A stretch of 64,000 nucleotides of DNA from Pseudoalteromonas rubra. Lineage in GTDB: Bacteria > Pseudomonadota > Gammaproteobacteria > Enterobacterales > Alteromonadaceae. The DNA is taken from NCBI RefSeq assembly GCF_005887095.1, contig NZ_PNCI01000001.1, positions 1 through 64,000 on the forward strand, read 5' to 3'. The translations under genes and the position numbers were made by a program. Below the pieces are notes generated by a model, which saw nothing but the letters and a program-made list of their open reading frames with translations, did no database searches and was not told where the DNA came from. This document shows positions 53,206 to 62,815 of the stretch, piece by piece (position 1 is the stretch's first letter; each line of letters begins with the position of its first letter).

Positions 53206-53583
53206 ATGAGAATGCGATTAATTAAAGTAGTACATAAAGCGCCAATTCGAGTCGCAAGGATCGGTAAAAAACGCCAACAATTAAGGCTTAGACGTGCGCT
53301 TGTTGGCCTAAAGCTTGCGTTGGCTCAGGAAAAACAAGAAACACGTGAAATGCTGGATATTTATAAACGTTATCCGCAAGGCGGGGTGTCTAAACAAGAG
53401 CTGTCTGCGGCAAACCAACAGTTTGTCGATATTTTAAAAGGGCTGGGTCTTGGTGTCTTTGCTCTGTTGCCTTTTGCGCCTGTTACCATCCCTTTGATTG
53501 TTAAGCTCGGGCAATGGCTAGGGGTTGATGTGTTGCCGAGTTCTTTCTCATTGAATAAAAAGCCAAAAAGCAAAGAAAAATAA
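53206..53583 (+). CDS. LETM1-like domain small protein
   Basis: A 125-residue protein with a basic N-terminal half (KKRQQLRLRRALVG) and a C-terminal half containing LGVFALLPFAPVTIPLIVKL followed by VLPSSFS. This order resembles the core of the LETM1 domain known from mitochondrial cation-proton exchange proteins. In bacteria, short proteins with this motif are of unknown function. ATG at 53206 or 53212 is possible. It is transcribed toward the aminopeptidase gene. Confidence 0.65.
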   Translation: MRMRLIKVVHKAPIRVARIGKKRQQLRLRRALVGLKLALAQEKQETREMLDIYKRYPQGGVSKQELSAANQQFVDILKGLGLGVFALLPFAPVTIPLIVKLGQWLGVDVLPSSFSLNKKPKSKEK

Positions 53584-53714
53584 CGCGATAAAAACCAAAA
53601 ATAGAATTGCGCCCTGAATATAATCTTTTTACCTAGCTTTATGCATCCAGTGAGTGAAATATTTTTCCCACCTTGGTATTCTCTTGTCAGGTTTATGTAA
53701 TTCAAGAGGCACGT

Positions 53715-55082
53715 ATGAGTCATTTACTTGTTCACTCATCACAAGGAATACCGGTACATTTTATAAAGGAAAGTCAGCTAGGCGAATGGTTAGAGGAAAA
53801 TGCACCACAAGCCAAAAACATCACGCTGGCGACCAGGCATAAAGCACAAAAAACCCTGCTGATCCCAGATATTCAAAGTGGCGAACTCAGCGCCGTACTG
53901 TGTCTGACTGAGTCACTCGATGATATGTGGTTGGCAGGTGAACTGCCCGCTCAGCTGCCGCAAGGCACTTATGCTTTTCAAGGCGATGAGGCGTTTGTAG
54001 AACAAGCCGCACTTGGTTACTTACTCGGCGCATATACATTCGACGCATACAAGAAGGCTTCTGCGCCTAGTGCCAAACTGGCCATTGAGTCAGAAGTCAT
54101 GTTGAAAAAGTTGCAGGATCAGGCCGACGCTATTTATCTGGTCAGAGATTTGGTCAATACCCCGGCTGCAGACATGATGCCTCAGCATATGGCAGAGATC
54201 TGCATTGAGATGGCTGCGCAATTTGGCGCGCAGTTTTCTCAGATTGTGGGTGATGAATTGCTGGAAAACAACTACCCAACCATCCATATGGTTGGCAGAG
54301 CGAGTGAAAACAAGCCACGGCTGTTAGATTTGAATTGGGGTAATGAGGACGCACCTAAGCTGACTTTGGTTGGTAAAGGCGTCTGTTTTGATTCGGGTGG
54401 TCTGGATCTGAAGCCGGCATCTGGCATGCGTAACATGAAAAAAGACATGGGCGGCGCAGCTCACGTACTGGGCCTCGCTCATATGATCATGGCGGCCAAT
54501 TTACCAGTTCGGTTGCGTGTGTTGATCCCCGCGGTTGAGAATGCAGTGTCGCGTAACGCATTTCGCCCCGGAGATGTTATCCAGACGCGTAAAGGTCTGA
54601 CGGTAGAAATTGACAACACAGACGCAGAAGGTCGCTTAGTACTGTGTGATGCACTGGCGGAAGCTCAATCGGAACAGCCTGATCTGTTAATCGACTTTGC
54701 GACCTTGACTGGTGCATGCCGAATTGCGTTGGGTACAGAATTACCAGGTTTCTACAGCACCGATCAGGATGTGGCCAATGCCATGATTGCACAAGGTAAC
54801 GCACTTCAGGATCCTATCTGGCAGCTGCCCTTGTTCGACCAATATAAAGCTTTGTTTAAGAGCGATGTGGCTGACATGGCGAACTGTGGGTCAACCCCGT
54901 TTGGTGGCTCTATTACCGCGGCTCTGTATCTGAAAGAGTTTGTTGAACCAGAACAGACTCCTTGGGTACATTTTGATGTGATGGCCTGGAACTTACGCTC
55001 GCTTCCGGGCAGACCTGTTGGCGGCGAAGGACTTGGCTTAAGAGCCACCTTTGCGTACCTTGAACAGCGCTATGCGTCATAA
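53715..55082 (+). CDS. M17 family leucyl aminopeptidase (PepB-like)
   Basis: A 455-residue cytoplasmic aminopeptidase that releases N-terminal residues from peptides. The metal site shows in VGKGVCFDSGGLDLK and NTDAEGRLVLCDAL (the PROSITE signature), with the second catalytic lysine/arginine region also present. The N-terminal part is the shorter PepB type. ATG at 53715 is chosen because AGAGGC lies before it, while the longer frame at 53673 has no site. A terminator follows at 55097. Confidence 0.93.
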   Translation: MSHLLVHSSQGIPVHFIKESQLGEWLEENAPQAKNITLATRHKAQKTLLIPDIQSGELSAVLCLTESLDDMWLAGELPAQLPQGTYAFQGDEAFVEQAALGYLLGAYTFDAYKKASAPSAKLAIESEVMLKKLQDQADAIYLVRDLVNTPAADMMPQHMAEICIEMAAQFGAQFSQIVGDELLENNYPTIHMVGRASENKPRLLDLNWGNEDAPKLTLVGKGVCFDSGGLDLKPASGMRNMKKDMGGAAHVLGLAHMIMAANLPVRLRVLIPAVENAVSRNAFRPGDVIQTRKGLTVEIDNTDAEGRLVLCDALAEAQSEQPDLLIDFATLTGACRIALGTELPGFYSTDQDVANAMIAQGNALQDPIWQLPLFDQYKALFKSDVADMANCGSTPFGGSITAALYLKEFVEPEQTPWVHFDVMAWNLRSLPGRPVGGEGLGLRATFAYLEQRYAS

Positions 55083-55096
55083 GCTGTTAAATTGAT

Positions 55097-55121
55097 AAAA
55101 GGGCCGTGATGGCCCTTTTTT
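55097..55121 (+). terminator. terminator after the aminopeptidase gene
   Basis: Stem AAAAGGGCC/GGCCCTTTT with loop GTGAT and a T run, 15 bases after the stop. Clear rho-independent terminator. Confidence 0.92.
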
Positions 55122-55209
55122 AATGTCTCTAAACGGGGAAAAGCGGACAGGCTAGCTTGCTAAATTTTTAAAAAGTTATAGAGTGTCGCAGGATAGAGTC
55201 TTATTCTGA

Positions 55210-55419
55210 GTACTGTTTTGTCTGTATTTACGTCGCAATGAGCTGAACTGGCACCGCTTGAGCCAGAGTCTTCGGCACTACCTCATTTATCTAAGCAATT
55301 CTGGAGCTTACAAATTGCCGGTTGGCTGGACCACAACCTGGCAGGGTACCAATAATCAGAACAGCGATTTTTCGGCGGCCAGTCTATTTATGGATGGCAT
55401 CGCTCAACAATCAGTTTAA
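55210..55419 (+). pseudogene. possible gene remnant
   Basis: An open frame of about 69 codons without a start codon or ribosome site encodes a protein-like stretch (NELNWHRLSQSLRHYL, then LPVGWTTTWQGTNN, then FSAASLFMDG). Amino-acid composition (W, N, Y) looks like an enzyme fragment. I do not recognise its parent family. It lies in the 440-bp gap between two genes, where a degraded or transferred fragment is plausible. Confidence 0.25.
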
Positions 55420-55478
55420 AGCCTTCGGGAAATAAGCAGGCCACAGTTCATTGTCAGGGTTAACATCAGGGATAATAT

Positions 55479-55506
55479 AAATCAGGCACCTTTCGGTGCC
55501 TGATTT
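55479..55506 (-). terminator. terminator of pepD
   Basis: A perfect 12-base stem (AAATCAGGCACC/GGTGCCTGATTT) with a TTTC loop, 16 bases beyond the pepD stop, followed by an AT-rich tract on the minus strand. Confidence 0.9.
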
Positions 55507-55521
55507 ACTCACTAAGCGGGA

Positions 55522-56994
55522 TTAGTCTCGCTCAGGAATATTTTGCAGTAATGCCTGCATTTGCTGCCAATACAGGCCAACCGATGCAATATGCACTTTC
55601 TCGTCAGGAGAGTGCGGGAATTTGATCGTTGGACCGAATGAGATCATATCCATATTCGGGTAAGGTTCTTTAAACAGACCACACTCCAGCCCCGCGTGGA
55701 TCACCATGATATCTGGCTTGTTACCATAGATACCTTCATACATATCACGGAAAATATGCACCAGATCAGAGTTAGGGTCTGGTTTCCAGCCAGGGTAAGC
55801 ACCTGAAAACTCGATGCTAGCACCAGCCAACGCTGCAAGTGAACTCAGTGTGCCTTCGACATCTGTACGGCCTGAGTCAATTAAAGAGCGGATCAGGCAA
55901 AGCACTTCTACTTTATCTGCATCAGTGGTGATCACGCCCAGGTTCAATGACGTTTCTACAACACCCTGAATATCATCGCTCATACGGACAACACCATTCG
56001 GACAGGCATTGAGCAGAGCCAACAAAGTATCCTGAGAGTTTGCAGACATGGCGTCGAGGGTGGTGTCTGTGTCATTTACGGCAAAGGCCAGATTTGTTTC
56101 TATGGCACCCAACTCGTTACTCAGCACAGTTTGGAATTCGCTCAGGCGCTGTTCCAGTATGCTGCGCTGCGCCGGTGCAATGGCAATCGTCGCATAAGCT
56201 TCACGCGGGATGGCGTTACGCAGTGAGCCACCTTTAAAAGCGACCAGGTTGTAGTCCACATCATTCAGATGATGCTTTAGTACCCTTGCCAGCAATTTAT
56301 TGGCGTTGCCGCGACCGGTATGAATATCGACGCCGGAGTGTCCGCCTTTAAGCCCTTTTAAACTGACTTCTACAAGCTGATGGCCGGTTGCAACGGGTTG
56401 GCGCTCAACATTGACTGTCATGCTGGCATCTACACCACCGGCACAGCCCATATAGATTTCACCTTCCTGCTCAGAATCAGTATTCAGCAGAATGTCGCCT
56501 TCCAGCCAGCCAGCTTCAAGACCAAACGCGCCAGACATTCCTGCTTCTTCGTCTACGGTCAGTAAAACTTCCAGAGGGCCATGTGGAATATCCGATGAAG
56601 CCAGTACGGCAAGGCAAGACGCCATACCCATACCATTATCAGCGCCCAGAGTTGTGCCTTCAGCCGTAACCCACTCACCATCGATATAAGGGCGAATAGG
56701 GTCTTTGGTAAAGTCATGATCAGTGTCGTCGTTTTTCTGTGGCACCATGTCGATATGTGCCTGAAGAACGACGGGTTTTCGACTTTCCATGCCAGCAGTC
56801 GCAGGCTTTTTAATGAATACGTTGCCGGTATCATCACGGCGCACGGCCAGGCCATGAGATGTCGCCCAGTCGACAATGAAGGAGGCTAACGCTTCTTCAT
56901 GTTTTGACGGGTGTGGAATTGCACAGATCTGGTCAAAGAATTGCCATACAATCTGAGGTGCCAAATTGGCAATGTCGGAATGAGGTTTAAACAC
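55522..56994 (-). CDS. pepD: aminoacyl-histidine dipeptidase (cytosol non-specific dipeptidase)
   Basis: A 490-residue M20-family metallopeptidase that splits Xaa-His and other dipeptides. The metal ligands are H80 and D82 (LQAHIDMVPQ), D119 (GADNGMG), E149/E150 (TVDEEAG) and a later D and H. Length and motifs match PepD. It is monocistronic, minus strand, with a terminator at 55479. Confidence 0.96.
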   Translation of the reverse strand: MFKPHSDIANLAPQIVWQFFDQICAIPHPSKHEEALASFIVDWATSHGLAVRRDDTGNVFIKKPATAGMESRKPVVLQAHIDMVPQKNDDTDHDFTKDPIRPYIDGEWVTAEGTTLGADNGMGMASCLAVLASSDIPHGPLEVLLTVDEEAGMSGAFGLEAGWLEGDILLNTDSEQEGEIYMGCAGGVDASMTVNVERQPVATGHQLVEVSLKGLKGGHSGVDIHTGRGNANKLLARVLKHHLNDVDYNLVAFKGGSLRNAIPREAYATIAIAPAQRSILEQRLSEFQTVLSNELGAIETNLAFAVNDTDTTLDAMSANSQDTLLALLNACPNGVVRMSDDIQGVVETSLNLGVITTDADKVEVLCLIRSLIDSGRTDVEGTLSSLAALAGASIEFSGAYPGWKPDPNSDLVHIFRDMYEGIYGNKPDIMVIHAGLECGLFKEPYPNMDMISFGPTIKFPHSPDEKVHIASVGLYWQQMQALLQNIPERD

Positions 56995-57167
56995 CGGGTT
57001 CCCCTTATTTGAGCTATTGTCTTCCAGTCTGGACGCTTGCTAGTAAGTTTCAGACCGGTAAGTGGGTAAATTGTGGGGGGAGTTTACCATCGGCGGGTGT
57101 TTAGGGTCGAGTAGATGCGGCCAGTTGGGCGCGAACGCTTAACTGGCCCTGTAAAGGAGGCTGACCT

Positions 57168-58235
57168 TTACTGTTGACATGCCTTGACGGCATCGGCGAT
57201 GAGTTCCATGCCGGAGTGCTCGCAAGTTGGCAGGGTTTCATCACAGTGCGCCAGTGGTGTTACGCGCTCGCCCCATTTAATGTAGCTGGCTGCCCAGGTA
57301 AGACCCGCGCCAAAGGCTGCTGACATTATGTTTGCATGAGGCTGAATTAGGCCTTGTTCAACGGCTTCACATAAGGCGATGGCAATGGTCGCGGCTGAGG
57401 TATTACCATACTTATCGATGTTCACCATGACTTTATCGTCTGCAATATCCAGTTTTTTCTGGATTGCCTGAATGATCCGCAGGTTGGCCTGATGTGGAAC
57501 CAGCACGTCGATATCATCCAGCGACAAGTTCGCCTGAGCGAGTACATCGTCACATGCGACACTCATACCCGTTACGGCACGTTTAAAAATTTCACGCCCT
57601 TCGAACGCCAAGTCTGACGGACCTGGCGGGTCATAGCGGCTCAGATCGGTCCCATAGTTGGCAATGTGCAAAATCCCTCGGTCTTCACTGTCACACCCGG
57701 TTTTGGTGCCAAGCAGGCCGCAAGGTTCATCGCTGGCTTCCAGAATAACTGCACCAGCGCCGTCACCAAATAACACTGCGCTATCGCGTTTTGCCCAATT
57801 GACGTACCAGGTCATGCGCTCGGCTGCAACGACCACTGCACGTTTGATCATGCCAGCCTGGATCTGCGCTGTGGCATTTTGCAACGCGTATAAAAAGCCA
57901 GAACAGGCTGCATTAGTATCACAGGCGGCCGCGCCGACTGCACCAATATTTTTCTGTACCAATGAGGCAGTATTGGCCACCATGGTTGAGGGAGTGCAGG
58001 TTGCAAGCAACACCAAGTCTATATCTGAGCCTTTTAAACCGGCGCAGGCAAGAGCCTGTTTACTGGCATAAGTAGCCAACTCTGCGGTGCTGACATGACT
58101 CACACGGCGAGACTTAATGCCAGTGCGGGTGCTGATCCATTCGTCGTTGGTATCGACAATGTTACTTAATTCGTCATTACTGATAGAAGCGGGTGGGATT
58201 GCTTTTCCCCATCCTGTTATTTTTGCGTACTTCAT
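57168..58235 (-). CDS. beta-ketoacyl-ACP synthase III-like condensing enzyme
   Basis: A 355-residue FabH-type thiolase-fold enzyme. Catalytic triad C111 ([10 protein letters not shown]), H248 (VPHQANLRI) and N278 (KYGNTSAA). The C-terminus is longer than in E. coli FabH by about 30 residues ([20 protein letters not shown]). It is not in a fab operon, so it may be a second KAS III for starter units of fatty acids, or for a secondary pathway. Substrate is unknown. Confidence 0.87.
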   Translation of the reverse strand: MKYAKITGWGKAIPPASISNDELSNIVDTNDEWISTRTGIKSRRVSHVSTAELATYASKQALACAGLKGSDIDLVLLATCTPSTMVANTASLVQKNIGAVGAAACDTNAACSGFLYALQNATAQIQAGMIKRAVVVAAERMTWYVNWAKRDSAVLFGDGAGAVILEASDEPCGLLGTKTGCDSEDRGILHIANYGTDLSRYDPPGPSDLAFEGREIFKRAVTGMSVACDDVLAQANLSLDDIDVLVPHQANLRIIQAIQKKLDIADDKVMVNIDKYGNTSAATIAIALCEAVEQGLIQPHANIMSAAFGAGLTWAASYIKWGERVTPLAHCDETLPTCEHSGMELIADAVKACQQ

Positions 58236-58377
58236 TTTATCTCTTATTCAAATCCGACCAGTAGGCTAAGGCACAGTATATCGCAAACCACATTGTGTTA
58301 CACACAATTATCCCTTGTCGAAATCAATGAATTGACTAGACTGATAAGAAGTGGTGGCGTTAATTGTTTGGTTTGTA

Positions 58378-58773
58378 ATGCAAAAAATTAAATTTGATAC
58401 GCTGGATATGCTTATTGGCCTGGAGCGGGAATTGCTGGATCCTGCCGTGCGAGAGAATCCGCAGCGACTAGCACAGTTGTTAGATGAGGATTTCTATGAA
58501 ATTTCTGCCAATGGACTGATGTTTAACAAGTCGCATGTGCTGGCGAGGCTACCGCGTGAGAAAGTCCCGCAGTTTTATAATCAGGACTTTCAGGGGCAAA
58601 TGCTGGCCGAACATCTTGCACAGATCACTTATCATGCTGCCTATCGCAGAAATGCCTATTCTAATTTAAACTATTCAGTCAGAATGTCCATCTGGCGAAA
58701 CAGGGCGTCTGGCTGGCAGCTGCTGTTCCATCAGGGAACGCCATGCCCAGAGTTTAAGCTCAAATATGAATAA
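58378..58773 (+). CDS. NTF2-like/DUF4440 protein
   Basis: A 131-residue protein with a cone-shaped NTF2-type fold: N-terminal helix IGLERELLDPAVRENPQRLAQ, DEDFYEISANGLMFNKSHV, and the closing strand WQLLFHQGTP. Members are often linked to small enzymes or have no known reaction. ATG at 58378 is preferred over GTG at 58351. It is 35 bp before the MscS gene. Confidence 0.75.
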   Translation: MQKIKFDTLDMLIGLERELLDPAVRENPQRLAQLLDEDFYEISANGLMFNKSHVLARLPREKVPQFYNQDFQGQMLAEHLAQITYHAAYRRNAYSNLNYSVRMSIWRNRASGWQLLFHQGTPCPEFKLKYE

Positions 58774-58808
58774 CCCCGGCCAAAGCTGGAGCACAATAGA
58801 GGTGTGTA

Positions 58809-59687
58809 TTGATTTACGTTGATAAACTGGTTGCAGTGTTGAATTACCCATTGTTTACTTTTGCTGAACGCTCATTTACGGCGGGTAAATTGCTGTTGGT
58901 ACCGGTGCTGCTGTTTATTGGTATTTGGCTGACCCGATATTTCGTTAACAAGCTTACCAACCGACTCCGTACAGCAAATACCGATCCGAATATGGTGCAC
59001 TTAGTGCAAAGGCTTTGCTACGTTCTTGCTATTGCCATCACAGTCATCACCATTTTGGATGTGATTAACGTGCCCATCACCGCCTTCGCCTTTTTGTCTG
59101 GCGCCATTGCCATCGGATTTGGATTTGGAGCCCAAAACATCATCAATAACTTTATCAGTGGTTGGATCCTGATGTGGGAAAAGCCCATCCGTATTGGAGA
59201 CTTTCTGGAGGTGGAAGGAACTAAAGGGATAGTAGAAAAAATCAATACCCGCTCAACCCGACTACGCCGGGTAGATGGGGTGCATATGCTGATCCCAAAT
59301 AGTAAATTACTGGAAAATACGGTTACTAACTGGACGCTGGTCGACAAACTGATGAGAACGTCAGTCAGGGTTGGCGTGGCTTATGGCTCACCCGCGAAAC
59401 AGGTTGCAGCTCTGATTCAGCAGGCGACTGAAGAGCAGCCAGAGGTGCTCGCGGACCCCAAACCGCAGGTGACGTTTGAAGACTTTGGGGACAATGCACT
59501 CATATTTGAGGTCAATTTCTGGCTTAACTCGACGGTTGAAGGCGGTCTCAGGCAAGCGAGAAGCAAAATACGATTTCGCCTTGATGAGCTGTTTGCAGAG
59601 CACGATGTTGTTGTGGCGTTCCCGCAGCGCGACGTGCATATCGACGGGCAGATAGCCATTGTCAGGCAGCAAAAGCGAGCGGGTTGA
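58809..59687 (+). CDS. small-conductance mechanosensitive channel (MscS family)
   Basis: A 292-residue channel that releases solutes on hypo-osmotic shock. Three membrane helices, the pore helix rich in Ala and Gly (FAFLSGAIAIGFGFGAQNIINNF), and the cytoplasmic beta and alpha-beta domains (GIVEKINTRSTRLR, IPNSKLLENTVTNWT) are all present. TTG start at 58809 with GAGGTG upstream. Shorter than large MscS homologues with extra domains. Confidence 0.93.
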   Translation: MIYVDKLVAVLNYPLFTFAERSFTAGKLLLVPVLLFIGIWLTRYFVNKLTNRLRTANTDPNMVHLVQRLCYVLAIAITVITILDVINVPITAFAFLSGAIAIGFGFGAQNIINNFISGWILMWEKPIRIGDFLEVEGTKGIVEKINTRSTRLRRVDGVHMLIPNSKLLENTVTNWTLVDKLMRTSVRVGVAYGSPAKQVAALIQQATEEQPEVLADPKPQVTFEDFGDNALIFEVNFWLNSTVEGGLRQARSKIRFRLDELFAEHDVVVAFPQRDVHIDGQIAIVRQQKRAG

Positions 59688-59756
59688 TACAACTTATCAA
59701 CACCGGCGCGTTGCACGCATCGATACGTTTTTTTAATCCACAAGACCTGAGCTTTC

Positions 59757-60998
59757 ATGTTAATTAACTTTTCACCCAATTCTGCACTTGGCCAGTTGTT
59801 GTTGTTGCGCTCTATTGCCATCCTACTGCAGCTGGTTTTGGTGCTGATTTCATTGTGGTTTCTGGACAAAAATCTGCCAGAGCAGCCTATTTTTACCGTC
59901 ATCGCACTGGAGTCCGTTTTTCAGCTGGCCAGTATCTATGCTTACCGTAAAGCCAGTGAGGTTTCGCCCGGGGCGATGGTGATGCAGCTGGTGGCTGATA
60001 TTTTATTTCTCACGGTATTGTTGTCCTTTCTTGGCGGGGCAAGTAACGCCTTTGTCTCTCTGCTACTCTTACCTTGCATCATTGCGGCGGTAACTGTGCC
60101 GCCGCGATTTGTGGTGTTCATTTCTGCGGCCGCTTTGGTGGCGTATGGATACTTATACACGGTTGTGCCCATGCACCATCATGGCATGCACATGGGCCAG
60201 CATTTGCTGGGTATGTTGGTGAACTTTGTCTTTATGGTGATTGTGATAGTCACCGTAGTGACATTTCTTGCAAGTCGTATTCAGCAGCGTGAACTGGCGC
60301 TGGCCAAGAGCCGGGAGAAACAACTCCAGCAGGAACAGGTGTTAGCACTGGGGAGCGCGGCTGCGCAGGTAACGCATCAGCTGGCCACACCCATTGCGCA
60401 TCTGAGTTTGTTGTTTGAAGAGCTGAATGAAGATTTTCCACAGCATCCGGCTGTGAAGGAGATGCAGGCACCGCTTGCGCAGTGTAAAACACAGTTAGAT
60501 GGTTTCAGGGCTCAGACCGAGCTGCTAAAGCCCCATGCCCAGGTTCACAGCCAGGGGTTTGAGACGTTATGGCAACAGCTCCATGAGCTGTTGACCTTAC
60601 AGTTTCCCGAACAAAGTATTTCCTGCCAGTTACCGCCGGAGTCATTTTCTGTCAATGGTGACCCCATGCTGATCCCTGCTTTGTTTAATCTGTTTGCGAA
60701 TGCAGCAAAAGCCAATGAGAAAAGCTCGGCATCTAACCTTGAGGTGAATGTTACCGTGGCAGAGGATACAACAAGCACTACTCGTCTGTGCTGGTCTTTG
60801 TCGATCAGAGACTTTGGCCCAGGCATCGAAATGGATAAGCTGGCGCTAATTGGTAAGTCGGTGGTCGACAGTTCATCCGGTTTGGGCATGGCGCTGTTGC
60901 TGTCACATGCTACAATCGAACGCCTCGGAGGCACCCTGCATTTGTCTAACCATCAAACTCAGGGGGCCGTATCTGTGGTGACCTTACCTGTAGTATAA
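59757..60998 (+). CDS. RegB/PrrB-type sensor histidine kinase
   Basis: A 413-residue membrane kinase. Six membrane helices (residues 1-170) are followed by the H-box QVTHQLATPIAHLS with H207 and a short ATPase domain (NLFANAAKA, RDFGPGIEM, SSGLGMALLLSHA). No PAS domain. The pattern with a HisKA of the RegB type and a nearby Fis-type regulator matches redox-sensing RegBA systems. It precedes the response regulator gene by three bases. Confidence 0.92.
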   Translation: MLINFSPNSALGQLLLLRSIAILLQLVLVLISLWFLDKNLPEQPIFTVIALESVFQLASIYAYRKASEVSPGAMVMQLVADILFLTVLLSFLGGASNAFVSLLLLPCIIAAVTVPPRFVVFISAAALVAYGYLYTVVPMHHHGMHMGQHLLGMLVNFVFMVIVIVTVVTFLASRIQQRELALAKSREKQLQQEQVLALGSAAAQVTHQLATPIAHLSLLFEELNEDFPQHPAVKEMQAPLAQCKTQLDGFRAQTELLKPHAQVHSQGFETLWQQLHELLTLQFPEQSISCQLPPESFSVNGDPMLIPALFNLFANAAKANEKSSASNLEVNVTVAEDTTSTTRLCWSLSIRDFGPGIEMDKLALIGKSVVDSSSGLGMALLLSHATIERLGGTLHLSNHQTQGAVSVVTLPVV

Positions 60999-61001
60999 AT
61001 T

Positions 61002-61523
61002 ATGAAGTTACTGATTATTGAGGACGATGTCCCTTTCGCTGCCACTTTATCGCGCAGAATGACCAAGCTCGGGTTTGACTGTCAATGTGTACATGACGAG
61101 GTAAATATTGCCCGTCAGTGCCAGTCATTCTTACCAGACTATGTACTGCTGGATATGAAGCTAACTGCCAGCTCGGGGCTACAGCATATTGCGTTGATCC
61201 GCGAGATAGTCCCAAATGCTAAAATTGTGCTTTTGACAGGTTTTGCCAGTATTGCGACTGCGGTTGAGGCGATTAAACTGGGTGCCGATGAATATCTGAC
61301 TAAACCTGCGGACACCCAGCTGATAGCCAAAACCTTGTTGGGGACGCAATTCCAGTTAGACGATACCGCTGATAACACCATGTCACCTGAGCGACTTGAA
61401 TGGGAGCACATTCAACAGACGCTGAAAGCCAATGAAGGCAATATTTCAGAAACCGCCAGACAGCTGAACATGCACCGACGCACCTTGCAAAGAAAACTTC
61501 AGAAACGCCCGGTACTTAAATAA
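61002..61523 (+). CDS. RegA/PrrA-type response regulator
   Basis: A 173-residue two-domain regulator. Receiver with the phosphoacceptor D51 (VLLDMKL), T and K at the switch (LLTGFAS, YLTKPAD). The C-terminal Fis-type HTH (NISETARQLNMHRRTLQRKL, 144-163) matches the RegA/PrrA/ActR group, with its typical proline-free linker here. It forms an operon with the kinase (stop to start three bases) and probably regulates respiratory or redox genes. Confidence 0.94.
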   Translation: MKLLIIEDDVPFAATLSRRMTKLGFDCQCVHDEVNIARQCQSFLPDYVLLDMKLTASSGLQHIALIREIVPNAKIVLLTGFASIATAVEAIKLGADEYLTKPADTQLIAKTLLGTQFQLDDTADNTMSPERLEWEHIQQTLKANEGNISETARQLNMHRRTLQRKLQKRPVLK

Positions 61524-61599
61524 TCCATGCATAGCCCGGTTTGCTCTTCTAATGGTTATTAACTAAATTGAAATTAGTGGAATAATCGAGGTAAGTGCT

Positions 61600-62004
61600 G
61601 TGACTGTGTTTGATGTGGATGTGGTTGCCGTCGTTATTGCGGCAATCTCCTCTTTTGCGTTGGGGGGGATATGGTATTCACCGCTGTTGTTTCATAAGTC
61701 CTGGTTGGAAGGGGCAGGGCTTACGGATTTAGATATACAAAATGCGGATCACAAGCTGATATTCAGTGGCGCGATGTTTTTGTCCATTCTGGCGGCATTC
61801 CTGATGGCGGCACTTTTGGGTAAGAACCCTGCGATTTTGGATGGTGTGCTGCTTGGCTTAGCCGTGGGGGTGTGCTTTGTTGCCAGTACACTTGGTACCA
61901 GTTACCTGTTCGAACAGCGCCCCCTTAAATTGTTTCTGATTAATGCTGGATATCACACCGCGCAGTTTTGCCTGATTGGCTTTGTGCTTGGCATACTGAG
62001 TTAA
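61600..62004 (+). CDS. DUF1761 family membrane protein
   Basis: A 134-residue protein with four predicted membrane helices (AAISSFALGGIWYSPLLFHKSW; then two glycine-rich helices; GYHTAQFCLIGFVLG). The opening GGIWYSPLLF is typical of DUF1761. Function is unknown. GTG start with GAGGT before it. Confidence 0.8.
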   Translation: MTVFDVDVVAVVIAAISSFALGGIWYSPLLFHKSWLEGAGLTDLDIQNADHKLIFSGAMFLSILAAFLMAALLGKNPAILDGVLLGLAVGVCFVASTLGTSYLFEQRPLKLFLINAGYHTAQFCLIGFVLGILS

Positions 62005-62063
62005 CGGTCTGCTTTTACTTGAATGTCTGGCCTGATGCGCCATCGCCGAGCGTAACGAAACAC

Positions 62064-62116
62064 TTATACCAATTTTACTTAATACCTGTTCAATTTGAAG
62101 GCGCAAATTGGTATTA
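62064..62116. repeat. short MITE-like element with TTATACCAATTT ends (53 bp)
   Basis: Starts TTATACCAATTT and ends AAATTGGTATTA. Its sequence matches the right end of the 166-bp element at 33803-33968 (in inverted orientation, 39 of 44 bases). It looks like an internally deleted copy of the same family. Confidence 0.82.
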
Positions 62117-62268
62117 ATTCGTTTGTTTGCTAACTCAAAATACACGGACATTTATCCTGTGCTCTTGAATGCATACCACTTATCATAGTAAGGTTTGTGC
62201 TGTTTCAAAGACTGAAAATCACCCTACCCATGGATCCGGGCCAGCGTGTTTGGGTGAGCCTATTTTAT

Positions 62269-62541
62269 ATGGACAAAAACATGATAAATATATTGTTTGA
62301 TATCATTGGTATGACGGGTACTTTCCTGGTGGTTGGTGCGTTCTTTTTGCTGCAACTGGACAAAGTGCGTCCCGATGGCATTAAGTACAATATGATGAAC
62401 CTAAGTGGTGCCATTTTGCTGCTGATCAGTCTTTGCTATAACTTTAACCTAGCAAGTTTTGTGATCGAATTATTCTGGATCGCTGCGTCTTTAATCGGTC
62501 TGTACAAGTACTTTAAAAAACGCAGGCTTGCGGTTGCTTAA
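62269..62541 (+). CDS. small membrane protein (CBU_0592-like family)
   Basis: About 90 residues with three predicted membrane helices (ILFDIIGMTGTFLVVGAFFL; MNLSGAILLLISLCYNF; IELFWIAASLIGLYKYF). The family occurs widely without known function. Upstream frame to 62197 has no clear start; ATG at 62269 or 62281 fits the family's length. The 274 bp after it hold no gene; an AT-rich region leads to the TonB receptor. Confidence 0.72.
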   Translation: MDKNMINILFDIIGMTGTFLVVGAFFLLQLDKVRPDGIKYNMMNLSGAILLLISLCYNFNLASFVIELFWIAASLIGLYKYFKKRRLAVA

Positions 62542-62815
62542 AGTCAGGCTTGGGCAGTGCATTTGTGTATGTACTGCTTCTCCCCTATTTGTGAAAATAA
62601 GCTACTCTATTATTTATTAAATATGCAATAAATGTTCATATTTAACTATCCTTCCTCGTGCTTTTTTACTAACCTTATTTCAATAACCCACTCAAAAATC
62701 ACAAAAAACTTGCGAAGTGTCCCTGTCTGCGTAATATTGAAATTGAGATACAAAATCGTTGTTTGATTTTTGTGTTACATGGCAACTGTTTATGTGTGAA
62801 TGCGTCGTTGAGCGA

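Noticed and set aside
53673..53714. Longer start of the M17 aminopeptidase
   Set aside because: Extra 14 residues are unlike homologues; ATG at 53715 has a ribosome site.
57119..57148. GGCCAGTT/AACTGGCC hairpin after the KAS III gene
   Set aside because: Has no T run on either strand; could be a terminator but evidence is too weak to list as a feature.
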